A DNA stretch of 64,000 nucleotides from Chersky-840 sp963848335 (GTDB lineage Bacteria > Actinomycetota > Acidimicrobiia > Acidimicrobiales > UBA8190). Location of the stretch: positions 186,001-250,000 of the forward strand of contig CAWKDD010000002.1 of NCBI GenBank assembly GCA_963848335.1. Direction: 5' to 3'. The notes beneath the pieces are model-generated. The model made no database searches. It saw only the letters and a list, made by a program, of their open reading frames with translations, and had not been told where the DNA came from. Below are positions 26,157 through 35,272 of this stretch, piece by piece. The position numbers and the translations under genes are program-made. Positions within the stretch are counted from its first letter, which is position 1, and the number at the start of each line of letters is the position of its first letter.

Positions 26157-27434
26157 ATGGCGTGGGCGTGGGTGTACCTGGCCGTCAGCCTGGTGGGCGC
26201 GTTGCTGGTGGTGAACGCCTTCCGGCCGGTGCGACACCCCCTGCTCGGGGTCCCGAGTTTCTTCGCGGGCTGGTACACCGCGGAAATGCCCGTCTGGCAC
26301 ATCGTGTGGCAGCTGGGCGCCACCGTGGCCTTCGCCCTCGAGGGCGCCCTCGGGTCCTGGCCCGGCTGGGTGGCCCTGGGCGTCAACGCGGCATCGTGGA
26401 CGGGGCTCGTGGTCCAGGCCCGGCTGTCGGGCGGAGCGCGCCACGTCTTCCGCATGGCCGAGGAGGAGGTGCCCCTGCCGGTGCCGGACCGGGGCTTGTT
26501 CCCCCTGCACGGCGGCGAGACGATGTGGCGCTTCCCGCGACTTGTCTACCCGCTCCCACGCCCGGCCCTGTCGGTGCAGGCCGTCCGCAACATCGACTAC
26601 GCGGGCGACGGGATCCGGGCGCATCGACTCGACATCATCCGCCGACGCGGGGCACCTTCCACGGGCGCACCTGTCCTGGTCTACATGCACGGAGGCGCGT
26701 GGGTGATCGGGGACAAACGGGAACAGGGCCTCCCCCTTCTGCACGAGTTGGCCCGCCGGGGTTGGGTGACCGTCACGATCAACTACCGGCTGAGCCCCAA
26801 GGCGACCTGGCCCGATCACATCGTGGACTGCAAGCGGGCCGTGGCATGGGTGCGAGAGCACATCGCCGAGTACGGCGGCGACCCACAGTTCCTCGCCGTG
26901 TCGGGGGGATCGGCGGGAGCCCACCTCGCCTCCCTGGTCGCGCTGACCCCGGGCGACCCTGAATTCCAACCGGGGTTCGAAGCCGCCGACACCTCGGTGG
27001 ACGCCTGCGTACCCTTCTACGGCGTCTACGACATGACCGCCGGACGGGGCACGTCGATGTACGACGCGGGTCTGCTCGCCCTCCTCGAGCGCCGCGTGTT
27101 CAAGCGGCGGCTGGCGGACGAACCCTCGGTCTTCGAGGCCGCCTCCCCGCTCTACCGGGTCCACGCCGGGGCCCCCCCGTTCTTCGTGGTCCACGGCACC
27201 AACGACACCCTGGTGCCGGCGGCCGAGGCCCGGGCGTTCGTGAGCGCGCTTCGGGCGGTGTCGAAGGCGCCGGTGCTGTACGCCGAGCTCCCCTACGCCC
27301 AGCACGCCTTCGACGTGCTCCCCTCGGTGCGCAGCGCCCACGCCGCCGCCGCGGTGGTGCGGTTCCTCGAGGGTGCCCGGATCCGCCAAGCAGAGGGTGT
27401 CGGAGCCGGCGAGACCGAGGTGCCGGCAACCTGA
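26157..27434 (+). CDS. Alpha/beta hydrolase (HSL/lipase family) with membrane N-terminus
   Basis: 425 residues. Three hydrophobic segments in the first 100 residues, then an alpha/beta hydrolase domain with the oxyanion motif YMHGGAW, nucleophile Ser in SGGSAGAH, Asp in GTNDTLVP and His in YAQHAFD, the order of hormone-sensitive-lipase-like esterases. ATG 26157 has GCGAGG upstream; ATG 26139 is possible. Divergence from WS/DGAT suggests a role in lipid or ester turnover (inference). Confidence 0.9.
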   Translation: MAWAWVYLAVSLVGALLVVNAFRPVRHPLLGVPSFFAGWYTAEMPVWHIVWQLGATVAFALEGALGSWPGWVALGVNAASWTGLVVQARLSGGARHVFRMAEEEVPLPVPDRGLFPLHGGETMWRFPRLVYPLPRPALSVQAVRNIDYAGDGIRAHRLDIIRRRGAPSTGAPVLVYMHGGAWVIGDKREQGLPLLHELARRGWVTVTINYRLSPKATWPDHIVDCKRAVAWVREHIAEYGGDPQFLAVSGGSAGAHLASLVALTPGDPEFQPGFEAADTSVDACVPFYGVYDMTAGRGTSMYDAGLLALLERRVFKRRLADEPSVFEAASPLYRVHAGAPPFFVVHGTNDTLVPAAEARAFVSALRAVSKAPVLYAELPYAQHAFDVLPSVRSAHAAAAVVRFLEGARIRQAEGVGAGETEVPAT

Positions 27435-27472
27435 TCCACTACCCATAGGCCCGGCTTCTGGCGTAGCATTAT

Positions 27473-27486
27473 TAGAACGCGTTCCC
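27473..27486. promoter_or_regulatory. TetR-type (KstR-like) operator candidate
   Basis: TAGAACGCGTTCCC fits the KstR-type consensus TNNAACNNGTTNNA at all but the last base and has AAC/GTT dyad symmetry. It lies after the lipase stop, about 190 bases before the binding-protein gene, next to a TAGCATTAT that could be a -10 box. The rest of 27435-27665 shows nothing else. Confidence 0.4.
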
Positions 27487-27665
27487 GCGGCGGCCCTGGG
27501 GTGCCGTCGGGGCCGGTGCCGCCTGCGACGGTTCCAGCCACACAGGGGTGCGGACAGGTCGGAAAGCCGGCATGGCAAGCTGGGTGCCCCCGGGGGAGAG
27601 GTGGCACCCTCGGAATCGGGGACACAGAGGGGGGCTTGGTGAACGCGAACGGAGAGAGGGTGCGG

Positions 27666-29030
27666 ATGCGAGCGCGCCAAGGCGGTTGGAGTCGCCTTTT
27701 GACACCACGTTCCGGGCTCTCCATCTTACTCTCCGTGTGCGTAGTGAGCTTGGCCGCCTGCTCCTCCAAGGGTGGGGCATCGGGTTCGTCGACCACACTT
27801 TCCTCGGGCTCCACGGGCGGGACGGGCTCCACGGGCGGGACGGGCTCCTCGGGCGCGACGGGATCCTCCCCGGGGGTCACCCGCACCTCGGTGACGGTGG
27901 GGCAGGTCGACGACCTCTCCTCCCCGATCCCGGGGTTGTTCAAGGGGGCCGAGGACGGCACCAAGGCGTATTTCGCCTACATCAACAGCCAGGGCGGCGT
28001 GAACGGCAGGAAGCTCATCCTCGACGCCCAGGACAGCGCCTTCCAGGGCGGCCAGGTGGCCACCGAGACGGGCACCCAGATCCGCACGGAGTTCGCTCTC
28101 GTGGGCGGTTTCTCGCTCCTCGACTCGGCCGAGAAACCCCTGATCGACATCGCGCACGTGCCCGACGTGGGGTTCTCCCTGAGCCCGGGTCTGTCGTCGG
28201 ACCCCTACCTCTACAGTCCCCTTCCCAACCCCGAGGGCTACTACCCGCTCAATCTCTTCAAGTACCTGGTGAAGACGTACCCGCAGCAGGTGAAGAAGGT
28301 GGGGATCATCTGGGAGAACGCCACCGCTTCGACGACGGCGGCCGAGACCGCGGTCGAGAACGCCATGAAGGCGTCCGGGATGAAGATCGTCTACGACCAC
28401 GGCGTGGGGCCCTTCGACACCAACTTCCTGCCCGACATCATCTCCATGAAGAACAAGGGCGTGAAGATGTTCTTCTCGACGGAGCTCCCCGACAACTATG
28501 CGGCCACACTGGCCAAGCAGTTCCAACAGCAGAACTTCAAGGCCATCAACATCGAGGGTGCCGCCTATTCGAGCCAGCTGTTGTCGCTGGCCGGAAGCGC
28601 CGCCAACAAGATGTACATCGAGCAGGGCTACGCGCTGTATCTCGGGCAGGATGCCAAGACCGTTCCCGCCGTGGGGCTGTTCGACACCTGGATGAAGAAG
28701 GTCGACTCGAAACCCAATTTCGAGATCGAGTCGGTCTACGGCTGGGCGTCGGCCATGATGTTCGCCCAGGCCCTCAAGAGTGCCGGCAACCCGCCCACGC
28801 GGGCGGGGCTGATCAAGGCACTGAACAACATCACGTTCTTCGACGCCGGAGGGCTCGTCCCCCCGAGCGACCCCGCCCAGGCCGTTCCCTCGGGGTGTTT
28901 CCTGATCGCCCAGGTCCAGAACGGCAAAATCGTGCGGGTGGCACCCACGCCGAAGACCGGGTTCTACTGCGGCGCCAACGTCTTCTATAAGGAGCCCAGC
29001 TACACCAAGATGGTACGGCCGACGTCGTAG
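27666..29030 (+). CDS. Branched-chain amino acid-type ABC transporter substrate-binding lipoprotein
   Basis: 454 residues. A lipoprotein signal peptide ends in the lipobox LAAC (Cys about 31), followed by a Ser/Gly/Thr-rich linker with GSTGGTGSTGG repeats. The mature part is a periplasmic-binding type 1 fold of the LivJ class: FKGAEDGTKAYFAYINSQGGVNGRKLIL, VGGFSLLDSAEKPLID, KKVGIIWENATAS. It captures an amino acid or similar amide outside the membrane and feeds the LivHM permease. ATG 27666 has GGAGAGAGGG upstream; GTG 27639 is an alternative. Confidence 0.92.
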   Translation: MRARQGGWSRLLTPRSGLSILLSVCVVSLAACSSKGGASGSSTTLSSGSTGGTGSTGGTGSSGATGSSPGVTRTSVTVGQVDDLSSPIPGLFKGAEDGTKAYFAYINSQGGVNGRKLILDAQDSAFQGGQVATETGTQIRTEFALVGGFSLLDSAEKPLIDIAHVPDVGFSLSPGLSSDPYLYSPLPNPEGYYPLNLFKYLVKTYPQQVKKVGIIWENATASTTAAETAVENAMKASGMKIVYDHGVGPFDTNFLPDIISMKNKGVKMFFSTELPDNYAATLAKQFQQQNFKAINIEGAAYSSQLLSLAGSAANKMYIEQGYALYLGQDAKTVPAVGLFDTWMKKVDSKPNFEIESVYGWASAMMFAQALKSAGNPPTRAGLIKALNNITFFDAGGLVPPSDPAQAVPSGCFLIAQVQNGKIVRVAPTPKTGFYCGANVFYKEPSYTKMVRPTS

Positions 29031-29097
29031 GGGAGCAGATGGACGATCGCCGTAAGGTCCGACCAGAGGGCGCCCGCTCGCAGGAGCCCGTGCTGCG

Positions 29098-31035
29098 GTG
29101 ACCGAATTCCTGAGTTTCCTGGTGGCGGGGGTCGTTTTCGGGGCGATCTACGCCGTGAGCGCCAGCGGCCTGGTGGTCACCTACAACACCACGGGCATCT
29201 TCAACTTCGCCCACGGTGCCATGGGCATGGTGCTGGCGTACGTGTTCTGGCAGCTGTGGCAGGGGTGGGGCCTGCCCGAGCTGGCGTCACTCGCCATCGC
29301 ACTCTTCGTCGCCGCGCCTGTGCTCGGGGTCGTCGTCGAACGAGTCATCATGCGACCTCTCTACGGCGCCGCCACCAGCATCCGGCTCGCCGTCACCCTC
29401 GGGCTGCTCCTCGTCCTGGTGGCGTTGGCCGGCGCGGTGTGGAACCCGACCGCCAACACCTACAACACGCCCGAGCTCGTGAACGGGAACCCGGTCTCGT
29501 TGGCCGGGATCACCTTGTCGTGGGAGCAGCTCATCACGGTGGCCGTGGCCATCGCGGTGGCGCTGTTCCTGAGGGTGTTCTTCCGGCGTACCCGCACGGG
29601 CGTCGCCATGCGCGCCGTGGTGGACGACCCGGGCCTGGCGTCGCTGTCGGGGGCGCCGTCCGGGCGGATCGCGGCGTACGCCTGGATGATCGGCGTCATG
29701 TTCGCCGGCCTCGGTGGCATCCTGCTCGCCCCCAGCGTGCAGGGGATGGACATCCAGACGCTCACCCAGCTCGTGATCTACGGCTATGCCGCTGCCGTAG
29801 TGGGCCGCCTGCGCAGCCTTCCCATGACCTTCCTCGGGGCCATGATCCTCGGGGTAGCCAACTCCATGGCGATCGGCTACGCGCCGCAGGGGATACGTAA
29901 CGACGTGGATGCCGCCTTGCCCATGGCGCTGCTGTTCCTGGCCCTCCTCCTCATCCCCGAGGTGCGCCTCGCCATCGGCCGCGTGGTGCGTGTGCGGCCT
30001 CCTCGGGTGGCGAGCGCCAAGACCACTTTCGTCGGGGGCATGGTCATCGTCGTCCTGGTCATCGGGCTCGGCGCGGTGTTGAGCGCCAACAACCTGTACA
30101 CGATGGGCAACGCCTTGACGCTGGCCCTGTTGGCGCTGAGCCTCGTCCCGCTGTCGGGATATGCCGGCCAGGTCTCGTTGTGCCAGTTCACGTTCCTCGG
30201 CATCGGAGCGGTGACGATGCACTGGGTCGCAGGCGGGGATTCGGTCCTGGGATTGCTGGCCGCCATCGGCGTGTGCGCCGGGGTGGGTGCCGTCCTGGCG
30301 CTGCCGGTCCTCCGGCTACGCGGCCTGTACCTGGCCCTTGCCACGCTGGCCTTCGCGGTGCTCATGGACAACGTGTTCTTCCAGTCGAGCTCGGTCATGG
30401 GCATCGGTGGCACGGTGTCGGTCGGCCGCCCCGACATTCTCGGCATGCACTTCGCCACCGATCGTGCCTTCGACGTCTTCCTCGCCGTCGTGCTGGCCCT
30501 GTGCGTGATCGGGGTGGGAGCCCTGCGGCGCGGTCGTTTCGGCCGGCGTCTGGTGGGGATGAACGACTCACCGGCCGCCTGCAGCACGGTCGGATTGAGC
30601 CTCACGATCACGAAGCTGGCGGTGTTCGCCTTCTCGGCGGGCATGGCCGGTCTGGCCGGCGCTCTCTACGGTGGGCTCAACACCAGCGTGGGGGCGGCCC
30701 AGTTCGACTTCCTGTTCAGCATCGCCATCTTCGTCGGTGTCACACTTTCGGGAGTCAGCCTTCTCTCCGGCGCCGTGCTGGCCGGGTTGTTCGTGGCCAT
30801 CGGCCCGGTCATCGGCGCCCACATCCCGGAGATCCCCAATTTCACCCAGCTGCTCATCGGCTTCGGTGTGGTGACCATCGGCCGGAACCCCAACGGCATC
30901 GGCAGGCTCTATGCCGAGGTCAACGACTTCTGGAGCCGCCGCAAGGGCGGCGACGCGCCGATCGTCGACCAGCTGAGCCCGATCCTCCCCCCGGTCGAGC
31001 CGGCCATCGAGACGGGGGTGCGTTCGGTTGTCTGA
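29098..31035 (+). CDS. Fused branched-chain amino acid ABC permease LivH-LivM
   Basis: 645 residues, about twice a single permease. The first half is LivH-like (FLVAGVVFGAIYAVSASGLVVTYNTTGIFNFAHGAMGM, then GVAMRAVVDDPGLASLSG). The second half is LivM-like (SLVPLSGYAGQVSLCQFTFLGIGA, RLVGMNDSPAACSTVG). About 17-18 membrane helices. One polypeptide therefore supplies both transmembrane halves of the importer. GTG 29098; 67 bp after the binding-protein gene and overlapping the ATPase gene by eight bases. Confidence 0.93.
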   Translation: MTEFLSFLVAGVVFGAIYAVSASGLVVTYNTTGIFNFAHGAMGMVLAYVFWQLWQGWGLPELASLAIALFVAAPVLGVVVERVIMRPLYGAATSIRLAVTLGLLLVLVALAGAVWNPTANTYNTPELVNGNPVSLAGITLSWEQLITVAVAIAVALFLRVFFRRTRTGVAMRAVVDDPGLASLSGAPSGRIAAYAWMIGVMFAGLGGILLAPSVQGMDIQTLTQLVIYGYAAAVVGRLRSLPMTFLGAMILGVANSMAIGYAPQGIRNDVDAALPMALLFLALLLIPEVRLAIGRVVRVRPPRVASAKTTFVGGMVIVVLVIGLGAVLSANNLYTMGNALTLALLALSLVPLSGYAGQVSLCQFTFLGIGAVTMHWVAGGDSVLGLLAAIGVCAGVGAVLALPVLRLRGLYLALATLAFAVLMDNVFFQSSSVMGIGGTVSVGRPDILGMHFATDRAFDVFLAVVLALCVIGVGALRRGRFGRRLVGMNDSPAACSTVGLSLTITKLAVFAFSAGMAGLAGALYGGLNTSVGAAQFDFLFSIAIFVGVTLSGVSLLSGAVLAGLFVAIGPVIGAHIPEIPNFTQLLIGFGVVTIGRNPNGIGRLYAEVNDFWSRRKGGDAPIVDQLSPILPPVEPAIETGVRSVV

Positions 31036-32609
31036 GCTCGCCGTCGAGGAGATCTCCGTCCGCTTCGGCGGGCTCCAGGCGCTCCAGGACGTCAACCTGG
31101 AGGTCCACGCCGGGGCCGTGAACGGCCTCATCGGACCCAACGGCGCCGGCAAGACCACGCTGTTCAACGTGATCACGGGGCTGCAGCCTCCGACACAGGG
31201 CCGGGTCCGGCTCAGGGGGCGAGGACATCACCCGCCTCTCCCCGCACCATCGGGCCCGGCTGGGTGTGGCCCGGACGTTCCAACGACTCGAGCTCTTCGG
31301 GACGTTGACGGCGCGTGAGAACGTGCAGATGGCGAGCGAAACCCGCCGCCGGCGCCCGACGGGGGCCAGCTCCCATGTCGAAGCCGACATCATCTTGGCC
31401 CACATCGGGTTGACGCACGTGGCCGACGAGCCCACCGACCTGCTGCCCACCGGTCTGGCCCGGCTCGTCGAGCTCGGCCGGGCATTGGCGACGGGCCCCT
31501 CGGTGCTGCTGCTCGATGAGCCGAGCTCGGGCCTGAACCAGGAGGAGACCCTCGAGCTGGGCCGGGTCCTGGTGGACCTGGCCAGCAGGGGCATGGCTGT
31601 CTTGCTGGTGGAGCACGACATGAGCCTCGTCATGAGCATCTGTGACCATGTGAGCGTCCTGGACTACGGCGCCGTCATCGCTCACGGCGACCCGGCCACG
31701 GTGCAGGCCGACCCCGCCGTCCAGGCGGCGTACCTCGGAGCGGTCGAGGACGAACCCGCCCCACCGAGCGCGACGCCCACGTTCCTGAGCATGGGCGGCT
31801 CCGGGTCCGGCCCGGGCACCGCCTCCGAGCCCCGCAACATGATCCCGTTCCCGGCGCAGGCCACGCCGGGCACGCCGGGCACGCCGGGCACGCCGGGCAC
31901 GCCCATGCTGTCGATGACCGACGTCCGCGCCGCCTACGGGCGGATCGAGGTCGTCCACGGGGTGTCGATGGAGGTCCCCGAAGGCTCGGTCTACGCGTTG
32001 CTCGGCCCCAACGGGGCGGGAAAATCCACGCTGCTCAAGGTGGCGAGCGGCCGGATGCCGGCCACGTCAGGCACCGTGTCCTTCGCGGGCGAGGAGATCC
32101 GCCGCATCGTGCCCGACCGGCTGGCCCGAAAGGGGCTGTGCGCCGTGCCCGAAGGCCGCGCCGTCTTCCCGAACCTGACGGTGGCCGAGAACCTCCTCAT
32201 GTACAGCTACCGCTCCCGGGACACCAAGGTCGCCGATCTCGAGGAGCAGAGCTACGCCCGGTTCCCGGTCCTCGGGGAGCGCCGCCGGCAGCTGGCCGGT
32301 CGGCTCTCGGGGGGGGAGCAGCAGATGCTGGCTCTGGCCCGCGCCCTGTACACCAACCCGCGGTTGCTGCTGCTCGACGAGATCTCGATGGGGCTCGCCC
32401 CGCTCGTCGTGGCCGAGCTCTACGAGCTCGTGGCGCAAGCGGTCGCCCGGGAGAACATCACGATCCTGCTCGTCGAGCAGTTTGCCCAGACCGCACTGGC
32501 CATCGCCGACCAAGCCGGGATCATGGTCAACGGTCGGCTGGTGCACACGGGGACGCCGGCCGAGGTCGGCGAGCACCTGCTGAGCGCGTACATGGGCGAG
32601 GTGGGCTGA
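31028..32609 (+). CDS. Fused LivG-LivF ATPase (one +1 frameshift)
   Basis: The first module (to about residue 245) has Walker A GPNGAGKTT, then a frame break in the GGGGG run at 31215-31219; dropping one G restores GEDITRLSPHHRARLGVARTFQ. Walker B is VLLLDEPSSGLN. The signature loop is LPTGLARLVELG rather than LSGGQ. A linker with tandem Thr-Pro-Gly follows. The second module is LivF-like with GPNGAGKST, RLSGGEQQMLALARAL and LLLLDEISMGLAP. Corrected length 526 residues. It would energise the fused LivHM permease. The frameshift is probably a homopolymer error. Confidence 0.85.
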
Positions 32610-32653
32610 AGTCCGATCCCGGGGCTTGCCTCACCCCGGCACGCCCGAGGGTC

Positions 32654-33523
32654 TCAGCCCGGGCCGGCCACGAGCTCCTCGCTCTGCTTCCACAGCCGAC
32701 GGGCCGCCTCGTCGTCGCGGGCCGCGGCCGAGGGCTTCCGGGCCCGGCACTTCACGAAGTACTGGCCTGTGACACCCGCCACCTCGGGTGACGACGCCAG
32801 ATAGATCGACGTGCGTGCGCCCTGGGCGGCGGTGAGGACGAAGGGCTTGATCACCTTCACCCCGAAGGCGAGCAAGCCCGTGGCGTCGCCGTCCCGGGCG
32901 TACCCGGTGGCCACGGTCCCCGGGTGCAGGCAGTTCACCGTGACGCCGGTGCCAACGAGTCTTCGGGCCAGCTCGGTCGTGAAGTAGATGTTGGCCAGCT
33001 TCGACTTGGAGTAGACCTGCATCCCACGGTAGGAGCGGGTGGATTGCAGGTCGTCGAAGTCGAGGCCTCTGCGGGCACCTTTGTGCGCCGTGGATGCGAC
33101 GTTGACGATGCGGGCGGGGGCACTGCTCTTGATCCTGTCGAGCAGCAATTCGGTGAGGAGGAAGGGCCCCAGGTGGTTGATGGCGAAGGTCGACTCGAAA
33201 CCATCGTCGGTCTCGCGTCGCTGCGTCAGCACCAGCCCGGCGTTGTTGACCAGGACGTCGATGCGCTCGCAGCGCGACAAGATGGCAGCCGCCCCCTCAC
33301 GGACCGAGGCCAAGCTGGCCAGGTCGAACACGACGAGGTCCACGTCGTCGCTCCCCGAGCGCGCCCCGATGTCGGCTCGCGCCGCTTCTCCCCGGGCACG
33401 GTCCCGGGCGGTGATCAACGTCTTGGCTCCGGCCTTGGCCAGGGCGACGGCCGTCTCGAGGCCGATCCCCGAGTTCCCGCCGGTGATGACCACCGTCTTG
33501 CCCGTCATGTCGGCGATGTCCAT
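32654..33523 (-). CDS. Short-chain dehydrogenase/reductase (retinol dehydrogenase-like)
   Basis: 289 residues. Classical SDR features: TGGNSGIGLETA for cofactor, NNAG, Ser in NVASTAHKG, catalytic YSKSK (Tyr-x-x-x-Lys), and HPGTVATGYA. Similar to the retinol dehydrogenase/WW-domain oxidoreductase type acting on lipid-like alcohols; substrate unknown. GGAGG lies ten bases before ATG 33523. It is divergent from the amidohydrolase. Confidence 0.93.
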   Translation of the reverse strand: MDIADMTGKTVVITGGNSGIGLETAVALAKAGAKTLITARDRARGEAARADIGARSGSDDVDLVVFDLASLASVREGAAAILSRCERIDVLVNNAGLVLTQRRETDDGFESTFAINHLGPFLLTELLLDRIKSSAPARIVNVASTAHKGARRGLDFDDLQSTRSYRGMQVYSKSKLANIYFTTELARRLVGTGVTVNCLHPGTVATGYARDGDATGLLAFGVKVIKPFVLTAAQGARTSIYLASSPEVAGVTGQYFVKCRARKPSAAARDDEAARRLWKQSEELVAGPG

Positions 33524-33690
33524 CGATCCCAAACCTCCGTGTCGTGCCGGTGAGCCGGCCCACGCCCGCCAGGGCAGCCCTTAGGTTGCCACCGGGAGCG
33601 CCGGGCCGCTCGTCGTGGTGCGAGACGCCCGTATCGGACCTTACGTCGTGTCGCCGAACCCGTCCCCCTGTACGGTGGCGTGCCGTGCCG

Positions 33691-34554
33691 ATGCCAACCG
33701 ACATCGGGGTGGTCGACTGCATGATCGGGTTCCCGAGCTCGCGGCCCTCTCGTCGCTTCGACTTCCTCAAGCCTCAGCTGCGCGACCACAGTGCCACCTC
33801 GTCCTCCCCGATCTCCTACATGTTCAAGGACGACGACCCCAACGCCGTCGGGGGGGAGGACGACCCGGTGGCGGTCACGCTGGCGGAGATGGACCGCTTC
33901 GGGATCGCCATCGGGCTCGTGGGGCTGGCGGGGTCCGTCGTCGACCGCGCCCTGGCCGAGCACCCCGACAGGTTCGCGGCCAACCTCGAGGCTCTCGACC
34001 CCAATGACGTCACCGCAGCGGTCCGGCGCATCCGGGCCGCCCACGCCGAGCGCCACATCAAGGCGGTCACCACCTTCCCGGCGGGGTGCAACCCCCAGGT
34101 GCCGGTGAGCGACCGGCGCTATTACCCCGTGTACCAGACGTGCATCGACCTGGACCTGCCCATCGTGGTCAACGCCGGGATCGCGGGACCGCGGGTGCCT
34201 TCTGCGTGTCAGGACGTCATGCATTTCGACCAGGTCTGCTACGACTTTCCCGAGCTCCGCATCGTCATGCGTCACGGGGCCGAGCCCTGGGAGGAGCTCG
34301 CCGTGAAGCTCATGCTCAAGTGGCCGGGCCTCTACTACATGACGAGCGCGTTCGCTCCCAAGTACTACCCGAAGGCGATCATCGACTACGCCAACACTCG
34401 GGGTGCCGACAAGATCATGTACGCCGGCTACTTCCCCATGGCGCTGACCCTGGAGCGCATCTTCACGGAGCTGGCCGACGTGCCCCTGCGCGACCACGTG
34501 TGGCCGAAGTTCCTGCGCGACAACGCCATGCGCGTGTTCAAGCTCGACACCTGA
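33691..34554 (+). CDS. Amidohydrolase family protein (amidohydro_2)
   Basis: 287 residues. A TIM-barrel amidohydrolase of the decarboxylase-like type: CMIGFPSS at the first strand, LDLPIVVNAGI, HFDQVCYDFPELRIVMRHGAEPWEE, and KIMYAGYFPMALTLERI where a conserved Asp usually follows. The metal ligands seem incomplete (no HxH at the N-terminus), as in many amidohydro_2 members of actinobacterial lipid loci. ATG 33691; GTG 33685 possible. Confidence 0.85.
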   Translation: MPTDIGVVDCMIGFPSSRPSRRFDFLKPQLRDHSATSSSPISYMFKDDDPNAVGGEDDPVAVTLAEMDRFGIAIGLVGLAGSVVDRALAEHPDRFAANLEALDPNDVTAAVRRIRAAHAERHIKAVTTFPAGCNPQVPVSDRRYYPVYQTCIDLDLPIVVNAGIAGPRVPSACQDVMHFDQVCYDFPELRIVMRHGAEPWEELAVKLMLKWPGLYYMTSAFAPKYYPKAIIDYANTRGADKIMYAGYFPMALTLERIFTELADVPLRDHVWPKFLRDNAMRVFKLDT

Positions 34555-34582
34555 GGCGTGCGCCGCGGGCAGCCCCCGGGGA

Positions 34583-35272
34583 TCAGTCCGCCACGCCTTT
34601 GAAGTAGTTCCCCCGATGGGACTCCCATCGGGCCAGGTCGAGCTGGCCCGGCGACGGGGACCGCCCCGTCAGCCACCCCAGCAGGCGCCGCCGCTGCGAG
34701 GCTTCGCCGAGCCGACCCGGAACGGTGGCCAGGAGGGCGGCGAGCTCGCGGCGCACGTACTCCTCGGGCCAGTGGCCGGGCTCGTACCCGGTGCCCATGT
34801 CGACGTGATGGATCTCCACCTCGCGCCAGCGGAAGTACGGCATGAGCCGGCACGGCCATCGGCGCCCTCGCGAGAGCCCGTGCCCCTCCCAGGCCTCCGG
34901 CGTCATCGCCGCCCAGGCTGCCTCGAGCTCTCGTATCGAGCGCCGCATGTCGTCGAGCAGCACCTCGGCGCTGCGGCCCGAGCCGGCCTCGATGTTGCCC
35001 GCCCTCTCCTGGCCGCCGCCGGCGTACTGCTCCACGGCATCGCCGTGCATGGCCGCACTCAGCATTCTGGTGTGGGAGTCGGCGTTGCGGGCGAGGTGGG
35101 TGAGGACGTGCCCGACGCTCCAGCCCTCCAGGCGGCTCGGCCCCCGGAGGGCGGCCTCGTCGAGATCGCCCGCGGAGCTCAGAAGAGCGACGTGCGACGA
35201 CCGGCACCCGGCCACCACGGTGTCGAGCTCGACCCGCGCCTGCTCGAGGGCCTCGCTGCCGTCGGGCTCCAC
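34583..35272 (-). CDS. Maleylpyruvate isomerase family protein (mycothiol-dependent, DinB-like)
   Basis: 229 residues. The N-terminal four-helix DinB-like domain carries the family pattern RLEGWSVGHVLTHLARNADSHTRML, with a His matching the metal site, and the later MPYFRWREVEIHHVDMG stretch is diagnostic. Relatives isomerise maleylpyruvate using mycothiol; this one may only share the fold. GTG 35272 shares its G with the valS stop codon (TAGTG), so the two genes are coupled. Confidence 0.9.
   Translation of the reverse strand: MEPDGSEALEQARVELDTVVAGCRSSHVALLSSAGDLDEAALRGPSRLEGWSVGHVLTHLARNADSHTRMLSAAMHGDAVEQYAGGGQERAGNIEAGSGRSAEVLLDDMRRSIRELEAAWAAMTPEAWEGHGLSRGRRWPCRLMPYFRWREVEIHHVDMGTGYEPGHWPEEYVRRELAALLATVPGRLGEASQRRRLLGWLTGRSPSPGQLDLARWESHRGNYFKGVAD

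Noticed and set aside
24561..27680. Extending the WS/DGAT frame upstream to 27680 (1039 codons)
   Set aside because: The extension is antisense to the lipase gene; the conserved MEQLTGLDATF start at 26057 is standard.
31028..31330. Programmed +1 frameshift in the Liv ATPase gene
   Set aside because: No slippery heptamer or pseudoknot is apparent. The same kind of +1 break occurs in unrelated genes, so sequence error explains it better.
31861..31905. Short tandem repeats as a possible CRISPR fragment
   Set aside because: The units are 9 bp without spacers and lie in frame inside a coding linker.
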